From NCBI GenBank assembly GCA_046346665.1, contig JAXMHQ010000006.1, positions 1 to 64,000 of the forward strand: a DNA stretch of 64,000 bases. The letters are read 5' to 3'. The DNA is from JAXMHQ01 sp046346665. GTDB taxonomy: Bacteria > Verrucomicrobiota > Verrucomicrobiia > Limisphaerales > JAXMHQ01. The notes beneath the pieces were generated by a model. It saw only the letters and a list, made by a program, of their open reading frames with translations. It was not told where the DNA came from and made no database searches. Each line of letters begins with the position of its first letter. The first letter of the stretch is position 1. Made by a program: the position numbers and the translations under genes. Shown piece by piece: positions 25,727-34,145 of this stretch.

Positions 25727-26620
25727 TTACTTGTTTGTGCTGCCCGCGCTGGACGGCGGCAGGTTGGTGATCACCCATTCCGACTCGCTTGAATTGTCGG
25801 GCGTGTTTTTCTTGCCGGAGATGATCAGCGGCTTGGCCGTGGGAGCCGGGCGGGGAGCGGCGGCGGGCGGCGGCTGACGCGTCGTCGGCCGGGCGGGAGG
25901 TGCGGGCGCGGCGGTCTCGACGGGCGGCCGGTTCGTCAGCTCCGGCGGCAGCGGCGGCATTTCCAGGGGCCACGGCGGCGCCGTGACGGCCGCACGCGTG
26001 ATCTTCCCATGGTCGGCCCGCAGAATGGTCACGAAGGGAATGAGCGACTTGTTTTGCTCCTTGCGCCAGGTGTCGTAGGCGGCATTGATCTGTTTGTCAA
26101 AGGGAGTGCCGCGCATTTTTTCGGCGCCGTCGGAAATCAAGACCACGGTGATGAACTGCGAATTCGTGATCAGCTTCTGGACGTCCGGCAGCACCCGTTC
26201 GAATCGGCCCTTCTTTTCGAATGGCTGGGATTTGACATACGAATTCATGCGGTCGGCGATGACGGACGCGTTCTCGGGCGACCAGGTCTGGAGGGGAAAC
26301 TGGCTGGGCAACACCTGGTCGGTGTAGGTCCAGAGCCCGATCGTGTCGCCGCTTCGCATCTGGTCGCCGGCGCCGTTGGCGAGCAGGCCCTGGATGATGC
26401 GCTGGATTCCGGGGGCGCGTTCCTCCATGGAGCCGGAGGTCTCCACGATGAACAGCCAGCGGTTGGACAGCCCGGTTTTTCCTGCAGGCGCAGGCGCGGG
26501 CGCGGCCGCCGCGGCCCCGCCACCGATCACCAGCGCCGCCGCGGCCAGCAACGCCAGCCGGAACCGGTGAAGCGAGGCCCTGCCTGCGGGGAAGTGGGAA
26601 CTGCGAGTTGTCGTGTTCAT
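25727..26620 (-). CDS. Secreted VWA-like protein with Ala/Pro-rich tail
   Basis: 297 residues. The signal peptide's hydrophobic core is LALLAAAALVIGGGAAAAA. The von Willebrand A-type fold runs from about 50 to 205. The first strand WLFIVETSGSMEER gives a T-S-G-S version of the metal-site DxSxS motif, with the first Asp replaced by Glu (E-T-S-G-S). VVLISDGAEK supplies the later Asp. A Pro/Ala-rich linker (about 218-270) and a short Ser/Asn tail follow. Probably periplasmic or surface protein binding. The ATG overlaps the stop of the NYN RNase gene by 4 bp. The combination is unusual because one protein is cytosolic and the other exported. Confidence 0.75.
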   Translation of the reverse strand: MNTTTRSSHFPAGRASLHRFRLALLAAAALVIGGGAAAAAPAPAPAGKTGLSNRWLFIVETSGSMEERAPGIQRIIQGLLANGAGDQMRSGDTIGLWTYTDQVLPSQFPLQTWSPENASVIADRMNSYVKSQPFEKKGRFERVLPDVQKLITNSQFITVVLISDGAEKMRGTPFDKQINAAYDTWRKEQNKSLIPFVTILRADHGKITRAAVTAPPWPLEMPPLPPELTNRPPVETAAPAPPARPTTRQPPPAAAPRPAPTAKPLIISGKKNTPDNSSESEWVITNLPPSSAGSTNK

Positions 26621-27102
26621 AATCGAGAATGTCCTGTCCGCCCGGTGAACCGATGCCGCTCCGACCGATTGTGCCGCTTTATGTCGTTTTGTAAATCCGC
26701 AATCGCAGTTTCTATCATTCGGATGAAATTCTCGCAGCTTGAGGAGGAAGCCCCCAGGCTGATCACCGTGTCGCGCTCCGCATAATCGTTCGTCACCACC
26801 AGCACCTCGCCATACTCCCGAAACCGGTGCGCCGCGCGCTCAATCAACTGGTCCGCCGTCTGGTCGCCGCGCGAAAACAACACCTCCACGACATCGCCCG
26901 ACTTCGTCCGCGGCCCGCGCGCCTTCGGGCCGGCGCCGTCAAAAAACACCGACACGGGCGTGCCGGCCGCGTCCTGGTATTGAGTCAGTATCCGGACCAG
27001 TTCGTCGCGGGCCGCCTCCGAATGACGCGCCCGGCCCGGCGCCAGCTCGGGCCAGCTGTGCAACAGGCTGTATCCATCCACCAGGATCCGCACCAACGCC
27101 AT
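26617..27102 (-). CDS. YacP-like NYN-domain ribonuclease
   Basis: 161 residues from the ATG at 27102; the open frame continues upstream, but that part is repeat and MITE sequence. A PIN-like NYN fold of the YacP/Rae1 type: ILVDGYSLLHSWP (Asp9), FFDGAGPK, FSRGDQTADQLIERAAHRF and VVTNDYAERD carry the metal-binding acidic residues. In Bacillus, Rae1/YacP is a ribosome-associated endoribonuclease. In verrucomicrobia the role is not known, so RNA cleavage is family inference. The VWA gene follows with a 4-bp ATGA overlap. MITE copy 1 and a TGCAGGT array lie between this gene and nfeD. Confidence 0.8.
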   Translation of the reverse strand: MALVRILVDGYSLLHSWPELAPGRARHSEAARDELVRILTQYQDAAGTPVSVFFDGAGPKARGPRTKSGDVVEVLFSRGDQTADQLIERAAHRFREYGEVLVVTNDYAERDTVISLGASSSSCENFIRMIETAIADLQNDIKRHNRSERHRFTGRTGHSRL

Positions 27103-27128
27103 GCGGCAGCATAGGCACTTCGAGCCGA

Positions 27129-27161
27129 GGGTTACAAGTTGCGGGTTGCAGGTTGCAGGTT
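27129..27161. repeat. TGCAGGT 7-bp repeat array upstream of the NYN gene
   Basis: A run of GTTACAAG, GTTGCGG, GTTGCAG, GTTGCAG. Single arm, intergenic. Same word family as in ileS, sua5 and at 9037-9119. Confidence 0.8.
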
Positions 27162-27238
27162 CTGAAACGCGAACGCGCGGGAAGTCCGCGATGCCGCAAG
27201 GCGATGCGCCGGACCCTCGATTCTCGACCTTCGACCGC

Positions 27239-27418
27239 GGGTGCGATTTACGGCGAGGGTCAGGAGCGCGGCTGTGTCCGCCAGGACCAGCCGCAGAAAT
27301 GTTCGATATTCCAACGCTCCCTGTCTTCTCAAACGCCTTCGCATCTGCCACGTCCCTGCGGCTGATCCTTCGGATACAGCCGCGCTCCGGGAATTGCCCC
27401 TCATTTCGAATCGCACCC
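27239..27418. mobile_element. MITE-like element 1: 180 bp, terminal inverted repeats, perfect 9-bp target duplication
   Basis: The ends GGGTGCGATT and AATCGCACCC are perfect inverted repeats for 10 bp and continue imperfectly. The flanks are identical: TTCGACCGC at 27230-27238 and again at 27419-27427. The core holds two CGGCTG...CAGCCG stem-loops in inverted arrangement. The copy at 46596-46775 differs at three positions. No ORF of its own; the element reads through in the minus-strand frame upstream of the NYN gene. Transposition must rely on an enzyme encoded elsewhere. With the array at 27129 it accounts for the gap 27103-27488. Confidence 0.9.
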
Positions 27419-27488
27419 TTCGACCGCTTGCCAATGGACAATCATCAGAATTCGTGATAGAGCAGGGCGGAATGGTGGTTGTTCCGGT

Positions 27489-28820
27489 ATGAAATTCTGG
27501 CGCCATATTCAGCTGCTTCTTTTGTCCGCATGCTCCGTCGTTCCGGCGGCTCGAGGCGCTGACGCGCCCTTGCCCCAGGTCGGCCGCATCGAAATCCGCA
27601 GCGCCATCGGCCCCGAAACCGCCGGTTACATCAGCCGCGCGCTGGAAGTGGCGGCGGATGCGGGCGACACGTGCCTGGTCATCGAGCTCGACACGCCCGG
27701 CGGCCTGGTGGATTCCACCAAGAGCATTGTTCAGAGCTTCTACGATTCCAAGATCCCGGTGGTGGTGTATGTCGCCCCGGCTCCCGCTTCGGCGACCAGC
27801 GCGGGCACTTTCATCACGATGGCGGCCGACGTCGCCGCGATGGCCCCGAACACCCAGATCGGCGCGGCGCACCCGGTCAACATCGGCAACAGCGGAGAGG
27901 TCGAAAACGTGAACGACGTGATGAAGAAGAAAATGGAGGAGGCCGTCGGCAGCTTCGCGGAATCCATCGCCGACAAACGCCACCGCAACCGCGACTGGGC
28001 CCGGTCCGCCGTCGTCAACAGCCAGTCCGTCACCGCGGAAAAGGCGCTGGAATTGAATGTCATCGACGTGATCGCGGAGAATCTCCCGGAGCTGCTCAGA
28101 AAAATCGACGGGCGCACGGTGGACTCGGGAACGCTGCGCACGGCGGGAGCGCGCGTGGTGGACATCCCCATGACGCCGGCCGAGAAGTTCATGAAAACCT
28201 TCCTGCGGCCGGAGGTGATGTTCGTGCTGATGCTGGTCCTGATTTACGGGATCATCGGGGAGCTGAGCAGTCCGGGGGCGATTTTGCCGGGTGTGGCGGG
28301 AGCGATTGCGCTGGTGCTGGTGCTGTATTTGTCCGCGGTTCTGCCGGTGCAAACCGCCGGGCTCACGTTCATCGCGCTGGCGCTGGTCCTTTTCATCATC
28401 GATCTCTACGCCCCGACGCATGGGGTGTTGACCGCGGGCGGGATCGTGTCGTTTTTCCTGGGCGGCCTCATGCTGTTCAGCCGGTCGGGGCCGTATCAAC
28501 TGCCGCTCAGCTATGTCATCGGAGGGACCGTCACGACGGCGCTGTTCTTCCTGTTCATCGTCGGCGCGGGGTTGCGGGCGCAGCGATTGCCGATTCGCGC
28601 CGGGCGCGAGACGATGCTTGGCCGCGTCGTGCCGGCGTCGGAGCGCATCGACGCGCGCGCGGGCCGGGTGTTCGTCGAAGGCGAACTCTGGAACGCCGTG
28701 AGCGACGTGCCGGTGGAGAGGGATCAGCCGGTGGAGATACTTTCAATCGAAGGGCTCACGCTGCGCGTGCGCCCGGCGGAGGCGGGGAGCTCACAGAAAT
28801 CAACAACGGAGAAAGCATGA
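27489..28820 (+). CDS. nfeD: NfeD-type membrane-bound serine protease (ClpP-class)
   Basis: 443 residues, the long NfeD form. Signal peptide at 1-24. About 32-220 is a ClpP-like protease domain with LVIELDTPGGLVDSTKSI, the presumed catalytic Ser in APASATSAGTFI (about residue 105) and the AAHPVNIG segment. Four to five membrane helices follow (about 235-365), then a C-terminal NfeD OB-fold (about 375-435). In studied relatives the protease cleaves the C-terminal hydrophobic region of the partner stomatin. The partner slipin gene begins inside its stop codon (ATGA), so the pair is translationally coupled and forms the classical membrane-quality-control operon. Confidence 0.92.
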   Translation: MKFWRHIQLLLLSACSVVPAARGADAPLPQVGRIEIRSAIGPETAGYISRALEVAADAGDTCLVIELDTPGGLVDSTKSIVQSFYDSKIPVVVYVAPAPASATSAGTFITMAADVAAMAPNTQIGAAHPVNIGNSGEVENVNDVMKKKMEEAVGSFAESIADKRHRNRDWARSAVVNSQSVTAEKALELNVIDVIAENLPELLRKIDGRTVDSGTLRTAGARVVDIPMTPAEKFMKTFLRPEVMFVLMLVLIYGIIGELSSPGAILPGVAGAIALVLVLYLSAVLPVQTAGLTFIALALVLFIIDLYAPTHGVLTAGGIVSFFLGGLMLFSRSGPYQLPLSYVIGGTVTTALFFLFIVGAGLRAQRLPIRAGRETMLGRVVPASERIDARAGRVFVEGELWNAVSDVPVERDQPVEILSIEGLTLRVRPAEAGSSQKSTTEKA

Positions 28821-29593
28821 ATATGGAACAGATCATCAACGCGATCATGAAACTCGGCGCCGGCGTGGTGGTGGGAATCATCATCCTGGCGTTCATCCTG
28901 CCCCAGGCCCTGCGCATCCTGCGCGAATACGAACGCGGCGTCGTATTCCGGCTCGGCAAACTGCTCACCGCCAAGGGACCCGGCCTGATCATCCTCATCC
29001 CAGTCGTGGACCGCATGGTCAAGATGGACCTACGCGTCGTCACCATCGATGTGTCCAAGCAGGAAATCATGACGCGCGACAACGTTCCGGCAACGGTGGA
29101 TGCGGTGGTGTATTTCCGGGTGGTGGACCCGGTGGCCGCGGTGGTGAAAGTGGAGAATTACTGGAAGGCAACCTCGCTCATCGCGCAGACGACCCTGCGC
29201 AGCGTGCTCGGCCAGGCGCCGCTCGACGACCTGCTGTCCCAGCGCGACGTCATCAACCAGAAACTCCAGGAGATCATCGATCGACAGACCGAACCCTGGG
29301 GCGTGAAAGTCACGGCGGTGGAGGTGAAGGACGTGGCGCTGCCCGACAGCATGAAGCGGGCGATGGCCAAACAGGCGGAGGCGGAGCGCGAACGCCGCGC
29401 CAAAGTGGTCAACGCCGAAGGCGAATTCCAGGCGGCGGAAAAAATGGTCCAGGCCGCCTCGATGATCAGCAAGGAGCCCATCGCCCTCCAATTGCGCTAC
29501 CTGCAGACCATGCGCGAAATGGCCAGCGAACACAACACGACCACGTTCCTGCCGCTGCCGATCGACCTGTTCAGCGCGTTCCTCAAGAAGTGA
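28817..29593 (+). CDS. SPFH-domain stomatin-like protein (slipin)
   Basis: 258 residues. One N-terminal membrane helix (GAGVVVGIIILAFILPQAL), then the SPFH/PHB domain with REYERGVVFRLGKL, GPGLIILIPVVDRMVKMDLR, the Asn-Val-Pro turn RDNVPATVDAVVYFRV and the long coiled region MKRAMAKQAEAERERRAKVVNAEGEFQAA typical of slipins. Forms large membrane rings that organise lipid and protease activity. The start ATG overlaps the nfeD stop by 4 bp; a second ATG two codons later is possible. After the stop there is an 85-111 bp repeat. Confidence 0.92.
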   Translation: MNMEQIINAIMKLGAGVVVGIIILAFILPQALRILREYERGVVFRLGKLLTAKGPGLIILIPVVDRMVKMDLRVVTIDVSKQEIMTRDNVPATVDAVVYFRVVDPVAAVVKVENYWKATSLIAQTTLRSVLGQAPLDDLLSQRDVINQKLQEIIDRQTEPWGVKVTAVEVKDVALPDSMKRAMAKQAEAERERRAKVVNAEGEFQAAEKMVQAASMISKEPIALQLRYLQTMREMASEHNTTTFLPLPIDLFSAFLKK

Positions 29594-29617
29594 ACGGGTT
29601 GACGGATTGAAGCGCTG

Positions 29618-29729
29618 GAGCGGCTTAAGAAATGTCGTAGCCGCAAGAGGTAGGGTCGGCGCGCTGCGCCGACCGCGGACGCCGCAGCGCGGCGTCCCCA
29701 CCTGCGGCTGCGGTTTATGTTAAACCGCT
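29618..29729. repeat. AGCGGCTTAA element, copy C (full length)
   Basis: Starts GAGCGGCTTAAGAAATGTCG and ends GTTTATGTTAAACCGCT, imperfect inverted ends, around GCGCGCTGCGCCGACC-type palindromes. Its first 85 bp recur at 51614-51698 with two differences. No ORF, no obvious target duplication. Confidence 0.8.
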
Positions 29730-29777
29730 ATAAAAGATCAACGTGCCCGCCCTCCGCGGCAGTCATTCCGGCCATCG

Positions 29778-30158
29778 TCACCGAGTGGAGCCCGCCAGCC
29801 AGGCGGCGTAGTCCTTTTCTTTGATTCTCCCCGCCGCCAGCGCCAGCGTATTCAGCACCACGGATTCCTCAGTGGCCGTGAGCTCGCAGCCGTTCACCTC
29901 CAGGAACACCGCCGCCGCCAGGAATCCCGTCCGCTTGTTGCCGTCCAAAAAGGGATGATTGATGATGATGCCGGCGGCGTAGCTCGCGGCCAATTCGGCG
30001 CGCGTGGGTTTTGCATAAGCGAACAGGTTTCGGGGTTTGGCTAAAGCCGATTCCAGCAGGCCTTCGTCCCGGATACCTGGCTCGCCCCCGTGCTGGGCCA
30101 GCGCCATCTCGTGAATCGCCAGGCACTCCTCGCGGGTGATCCAGGCGGGTGGCCTCAT
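29778..30158 (-). CDS. doc: Death-on-curing (Doc/Fic-fold) toxin
   Basis: 126 residues, the family's length. The catalytic motif HPFLDGNKRT (about 68-77) matches HxFx(D/N)GNKR of Doc, a kinase that phosphorylates EF-Tu, unlike HPFxxGNGR Fic AMP-transferases. The N-terminal 'WITREECLAIHEMALAQHGGEPGIRDEGLLESAL' with YGG/HGGxxGxRD is also typical of Doc. The start overlaps the antitoxin stop by 4 bp. No frameshift, so the toxin looks intact and must be neutralised by the upstream AbrB-type partner. Confidence 0.9.
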   Translation of the reverse strand: MRPPAWITREECLAIHEMALAQHGGEPGIRDEGLLESALAKPRNLFAYAKPTRAELAASYAAGIIINHPFLDGNKRTGFLAAAVFLEVNGCELTATEESVVLNTLALAAGRIKEKDYAAWLAGSTR

Positions 30159-30385
30159 TTCGCCAGTTCTCTCAAAGCGTGGCGATAACGGCGGCTCAGG
30201 CTCTCCGCGGCTTTCATTTTTCGCGCAAATTCCGGATTGCTGGCCGTCAGGCGGAAGCTGCCATCCGTGGCGTCCGTAAGAAACACGGCATCGCCATCAC
30301 CGGCATTCAGCCGTGAAAGCGCTTCCTTCGGCAGCAACAGCCCGACCGAGTTGCCGACCTTCCGCAATTTGAGCTCCAGGACCAT
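30155..30385 (-). CDS. AbrB/MazE-fold antitoxin of the Doc pair
   Basis: 76 residues from the ATG at 30385; the frame is open upstream but only through repeat-like sequence. The N-terminal swapped-hairpin DNA-binding domain is clear: LKLRKVGNSVGLLLPKEALSRLNAGDGDAVFLTDATDGSFRLT. The C-terminal helix SLSRRYRHALRELAK probably lies across the toxin. It pairs with Doc through an ATGA overlap, so stoichiometric expression is expected. In P1 the Doc partner is Phd, with a different fold. The AbrB-Doc combination is known in many chromosomes but less studied. A dyad just upstream is a candidate autoregulatory operator. Confidence 0.85.
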   Translation of the reverse strand: MVLELKLRKVGNSVGLLLPKEALSRLNAGDGDAVFLTDATDGSFRLTASNPEFARKMKAAESLSRRYRHALRELAK

Positions 30386-30392
30386 GGTTTCC

Positions 30393-30415
30393 AATGTACA
30401 CACATTTGTTATAAC
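30393..30415 (-). promoter_or_regulatory. Candidate antitoxin operator/-10 region
   Basis: Dyad AATGT-N4-ACATT (30393-30406) directly followed by the palindrome GTTATAAC (30408-30415), which on the minus strand includes a TATAAC -10-like hexamer, 8-30 bp ahead of the antitoxin ATG. No good -35 is seen. Consistent with AbrB-type autoregulation; inference. Confidence 0.4.
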
Positions 30416-30511
30416 GTCCAGTTCATTCCGTCGTTCCCAAGGTGTGCGATGTGTTCTCGTATGGATGGAATTCCCGTCTGCCCGCCGGGAATCCATCGAT
30501 TCATTGATCCA

Positions 30512-31603
30512 TTAATCCGCTCCGCTCCGCTGCACCCGCTGCAATTCCTCCAGCTTCCGCTTCGCGCGGCCGTCGTCGATCACCGCCGCGGCGAGGTCCC
30601 AGCCTTCGGACATGGATTTCGCCGCTCCGGCGACCCAGAGCGCGGCGGCCGCGTTCAGCAGGACCGCGTCGCGCTTGGGGCCGCGTTCCTCGCCCGAAAG
30701 AATGCTGCGGATGATGCGGGCGTTGACCTCGCGGTCGCCGCCCCGCAGGTCATCCAGAGTTGCCCGCTGGATGGGAAACTGGTCCGGGGCAAGCAGCGAG
30801 GAGGACAGCCCGCGTTCCTGGTAGAACTCCGCGACGGTGCTTTCACCCAGTGTGGACAGCTCGTCGAGGTAACGGTCGCCCGAATCGCCGGCTCCGCGGC
30901 CCGCCGGCACTTTGCCGCACACGACCATCGCGCGCCGCACGCCCAGGGCCTGCAGCACGCGCGCGAACGGCTGGCAGAGATCGGGGCGCGACACGCCCAC
31001 CAGCATGGCGCTCGGCCGGGCGGGATTGAGCAGGGGACCAAGGTAATTGAAAATGGTCGGCTGTCCGCGTTCCGCGCACCATTTGCGCGCGGGAATGATG
31101 TGTTTAAACGCGGGATGATATTTCGGGGCGAAGAAGAAGGCGAACCCGTGGTCGCGCAGCATCGCCGCCGCGGCCGCCGGTTCCAGCTCGAACGGCAATC
31201 CCAGGGCGTCCATCACATCCGCACTGCCGATGCTGGACGTGCTGGCCCGGTTCCCGTGCTTGGCCACCGCCACGCCCGCCGCCGACGCCAGCAACGCCAC
31301 CGTGGTGGAAATATTAAACGTGCTCAGCCGGTCGCCGCCCGTCCCCACCACGTCCAGGATCTCCCGGTCCCGCTGCCGCGCGTCGAGCCCCGGCTGCACG
31401 GATTTCTCCCGCAGCGCCGTTACAAAGGCCTGGATTTCCTCCACCGTCTCCCCCTTGCGGGCCAGGGCCGACAGGAATGCCGCCTTGACTTCGACAGGCA
31501 CCGCGCCGTCGACGAGGATGTCGACGACCGACTGCACCTGGCCGGCGGAGAGATTGAATCCCGCGGCGACATTTTGAGTCAATGAATCGAGCACGGCCCA
31601 CAT
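30512..31603 (-). CDS. trpD: Anthranilate phosphoribosyltransferase
   Basis: Second step of tryptophan synthesis: transfers phosphoribose from PRPP to anthranilate, cytoplasmic. 363 residues from the ATG at 31603; the open frame to 31804 runs through repeat sequence and is ignored. Seen: the PRPP/metal loop DVVGTGGDRLSTFNIST, AKHGNRASTSSIGSADVMDALG, the DHGFAFFFAPKYHPA anthranilate-side segment, and RTIFNYLGPLLNPA-like GQPTIFNYLGPLLNPARP. It is slightly longer than the usual 330-350. No other trp genes are near. The upstream region holds a remarkable nested hairpin. Confidence 0.95.
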   Translation of the reverse strand: MWAVLDSLTQNVAAGFNLSAGQVQSVVDILVDGAVPVEVKAAFLSALARKGETVEEIQAFVTALREKSVQPGLDARQRDREILDVVGTGGDRLSTFNISTTVALLASAAGVAVAKHGNRASTSSIGSADVMDALGLPFELEPAAAAAMLRDHGFAFFFAPKYHPAFKHIIPARKWCAERGQPTIFNYLGPLLNPARPSAMLVGVSRPDLCQPFARVLQALGVRRAMVVCGKVPAGRGAGDSGDRYLDELSTLGESTVAEFYQERGLSSSLLAPDQFPIQRATLDDLRGGDREVNARIIRSILSGEERGPKRDAVLLNAAAALWVAGAAKSMSEGWDLAAAVIDDGRAKRKLEELQRVQRSGAD

Positions 31604-31652
31604 GGTAGAGGCGCACGGATCATGGCCAAAGCGGAAAATGGACTTTGGAAAC

Positions 31653-31909
31653 TTTGACGCGAATTCACGCGAATTTTCGCTAAACTGACAGATGGTGGGG
31701 CGAGACTCTGTCGAGCCCTCGCAGAACAGGATTGGTAGATTAATGGATTCCTGGATGAATGGGAAGACTGCCGCGCGGAGCCGTCCGGCAATCCATAAAT
31801 CCATTTATCCAACAATCCTCGCGGCCCCGGGCAGAGCGCGATGAAGTCCTGCCCCACCGTAAAGTCTTTCGGGGCGAATTGGCGAAAATTCGCGCTCATT
31901 CGCGTCAAA
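31653..31909. repeat. Triple-nested word hairpin between trpD and macA
   Basis: Outer arms at 31653-31680 and 31882-31909 are complementary over 28 bp with three mismatches (words GCGAATT). Middle arms are GGTGGGGCGAGACTCTGTCG (31694 onward) and its diverged complement ending CCTGCCCCACCG (to 31859). Inner arms are runs of TGGATT/AATCCA words (31729-31763; 31786-31820). Fills the gap together with the macA leader; no gene is seen in 31604-32021. Confidence 0.85.
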
Positions 31910-31955
31910 AGGATTGGATCGGCCGCGCTAAATGTAGTGAATATTGACTTCGTGC

Positions 31956-32009
31956 CTCTCGCGAGAGAGTCATGGACAATGGAATGGAATTAAGTAACCT
32001 TTCGGTTAC
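31956..32009 (+). promoter_or_regulatory. Two dyads in the macA leader
   Basis: Perfect palindrome CTCTCGCGAGAG (31956-31967) and stem GTAACC-TTTC-GGTTAC (31994-32009), the latter 12 bp before the first possible ATG. Could be operators for efflux control or a leader hairpin. TTGACT at 31944-31949 is a possible -35, without a convincing -10. Confidence 0.35.
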
Positions 32010-32021
32010 GAATCGGAATTC

Positions 32022-33368
32022 ATGCCCGGGCAGCGAATGTTTTTTGGCAAGCGTATGACGGAAAACTCCAGCGGTTCCAATTGGTTGAAGCGCGCCGGCT
32101 TCCTGGCGGGCGCGATCCTCCTGGTCGGCGGCGGCGTGTGGTGGTATCAAAAAAACCACTCAGCCCCGGCCCAATACATCACGGTCGACGTCACCCGCGG
32201 CGACCTGACCCAGGTCGTCACCGCCACCGGCAACCTCAACCCCGTCGTCAACGTCGCCGTCGGCAGCCAGATCTCCGGCATCGTCCGGAAGCTTTATGTC
32301 GATTTCAATTCGACCGTCAAATCGAACCAGTTGATCGCCGAGATCGACCCCGCCACCTACCAGAGCGCGGTCTACCGGGCGCAGGCCGACCTGGCAAACG
32401 CCAAGGCAACCCAGGAACTGAACCGGATCCAGGCAAGGCGCGCCATCGAACTGTTCACGAACGACCTGATCTCCGCGTCCGACCACGACACGGCGGTGGC
32501 GCAGATGCACGTGTCCGACGCCCAGGTGCAGAGCGCCGAGGCGACCCTGCGCAACGCGCAGATCCAGCTCTCCTATTGCACGATCTACGCCCCGGTCGAC
32601 GGCGTGGTCATCTCCCGGGCGGTGGACGTGGGCCAGACCGTCGCCGCCAGCTTCAATACCCCCACCATTTTCCAGATCGCCAACGACCTCACCAAAATGC
32701 AGATCCACGCGCTCGTGTCCGAGGCCGACATCGGGAACGTGGCGACCAACCAGAACGTCGATTTCACGGTCGATGCCTATCCGTTCCGCACCTTCCACGG
32801 CATCGTCAGCCAGATCCGGTACGGCCCGGTGACGAACCAGAACGTGATCAATTATGATTCCGTGATTGACGTGAACAACGCCGATTCGAAGCTGCTGCCG
32901 GGAATGACGGCGAACGTGTCGATCATCACGGCCGAGCGCAAGGATGCGCTGAAGCTGCCGAATGCCGCCTTGCGGTTCCGGCCTCCGCCCCCTGCCGGCG
33001 CCGCGCGCACAAATGCGGCGGCCACGGCGGGCGGTCCGGGCGCAGCCGGGGCCGGCGCGGCAGCGGCGCGTCCGGGCGGCGGCGCTGGCGCCGCGTTCGG
33101 CGGCGGGGCGGGGGGCGGATCTCGCGCCGGCGCGCAGCGGCCCGACCGGAGTTCGCACCGCACGGTTTATGTGCTGAAAGGCGACCCGGACCATCCGGAA
33201 CTGGAACCGGTGCAGATCCGCACCGGGATTACCGACGGCATCAGCACCGAGGTGCTGGAAGGGTTGAAGGAAGGCGACAAGGTGGTCACCGCGGCGATGA
33301 CGTCCGAGAGCGACTCGCAACGCCCGGTGAATCCGTTTGGCGGCGGCGGCGGTTTTCCGCGTCGCTAG
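32022..33368 (+). CDS. MacA-like periplasmic adaptor (membrane fusion protein)
   Basis: 448 residues. One N-terminal membrane helix (AGFLAGAILLVGGGVWWYQ), then a beta-barrel/lipoyl/alpha-hairpin adaptor: VDVTRGDLTQVVTATGNLNPVVNVAVGSQISGIV, DFNSTVKSNQLIAEIDPATYQ, a long helical hairpin (about 110-175), CTIYAPVDGVVISRAVDVGQTV. An unusual Ala/Gly-rich insertion (about 325-380) interrupts the membrane-proximal domain before VYVLKGDPDHPELEPVQIRTGITDG. It links the inner-membrane MacB pair to TolC. ATGs at 32022, 32037 and 32055 are all possible; 32055 gives the shortest cytosolic tail. The ATPase gene follows after 15 bp. Confidence 0.9.
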   Translation: MPGQRMFFGKRMTENSSGSNWLKRAGFLAGAILLVGGGVWWYQKNHSAPAQYITVDVTRGDLTQVVTATGNLNPVVNVAVGSQISGIVRKLYVDFNSTVKSNQLIAEIDPATYQSAVYRAQADLANAKATQELNRIQARRAIELFTNDLISASDHDTAVAQMHVSDAQVQSAEATLRNAQIQLSYCTIYAPVDGVVISRAVDVGQTVAASFNTPTIFQIANDLTKMQIHALVSEADIGNVATNQNVDFTVDAYPFRTFHGIVSQIRYGPVTNQNVINYDSVIDVNNADSKLLPGMTANVSIITAERKDALKLPNAALRFRPPPPAGAARTNAAATAGGPGAAGAGAAAARPGGGAGAAFGGGAGGGSRAGAQRPDRSSHRTVYVLKGDPDHPELEPVQIRTGITDGISTEVLEGLKEGDKVVTAAMTSESDSQRPVNPFGGGGGFPRR

Positions 33369-33383
33369 GTTGAAGGCCCCCGC

Positions 33384-34141
<758 letters not shown>

Positions 34142-34145
<4 letters not shown>

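Noticed and set aside
27103..27441. Upstream extension of the NYN frame to 27441
   Set aside because: The extra residues are encoded by MITE element 1 and the TGCAGGT array; family similarity starts at the ATG at 27102.
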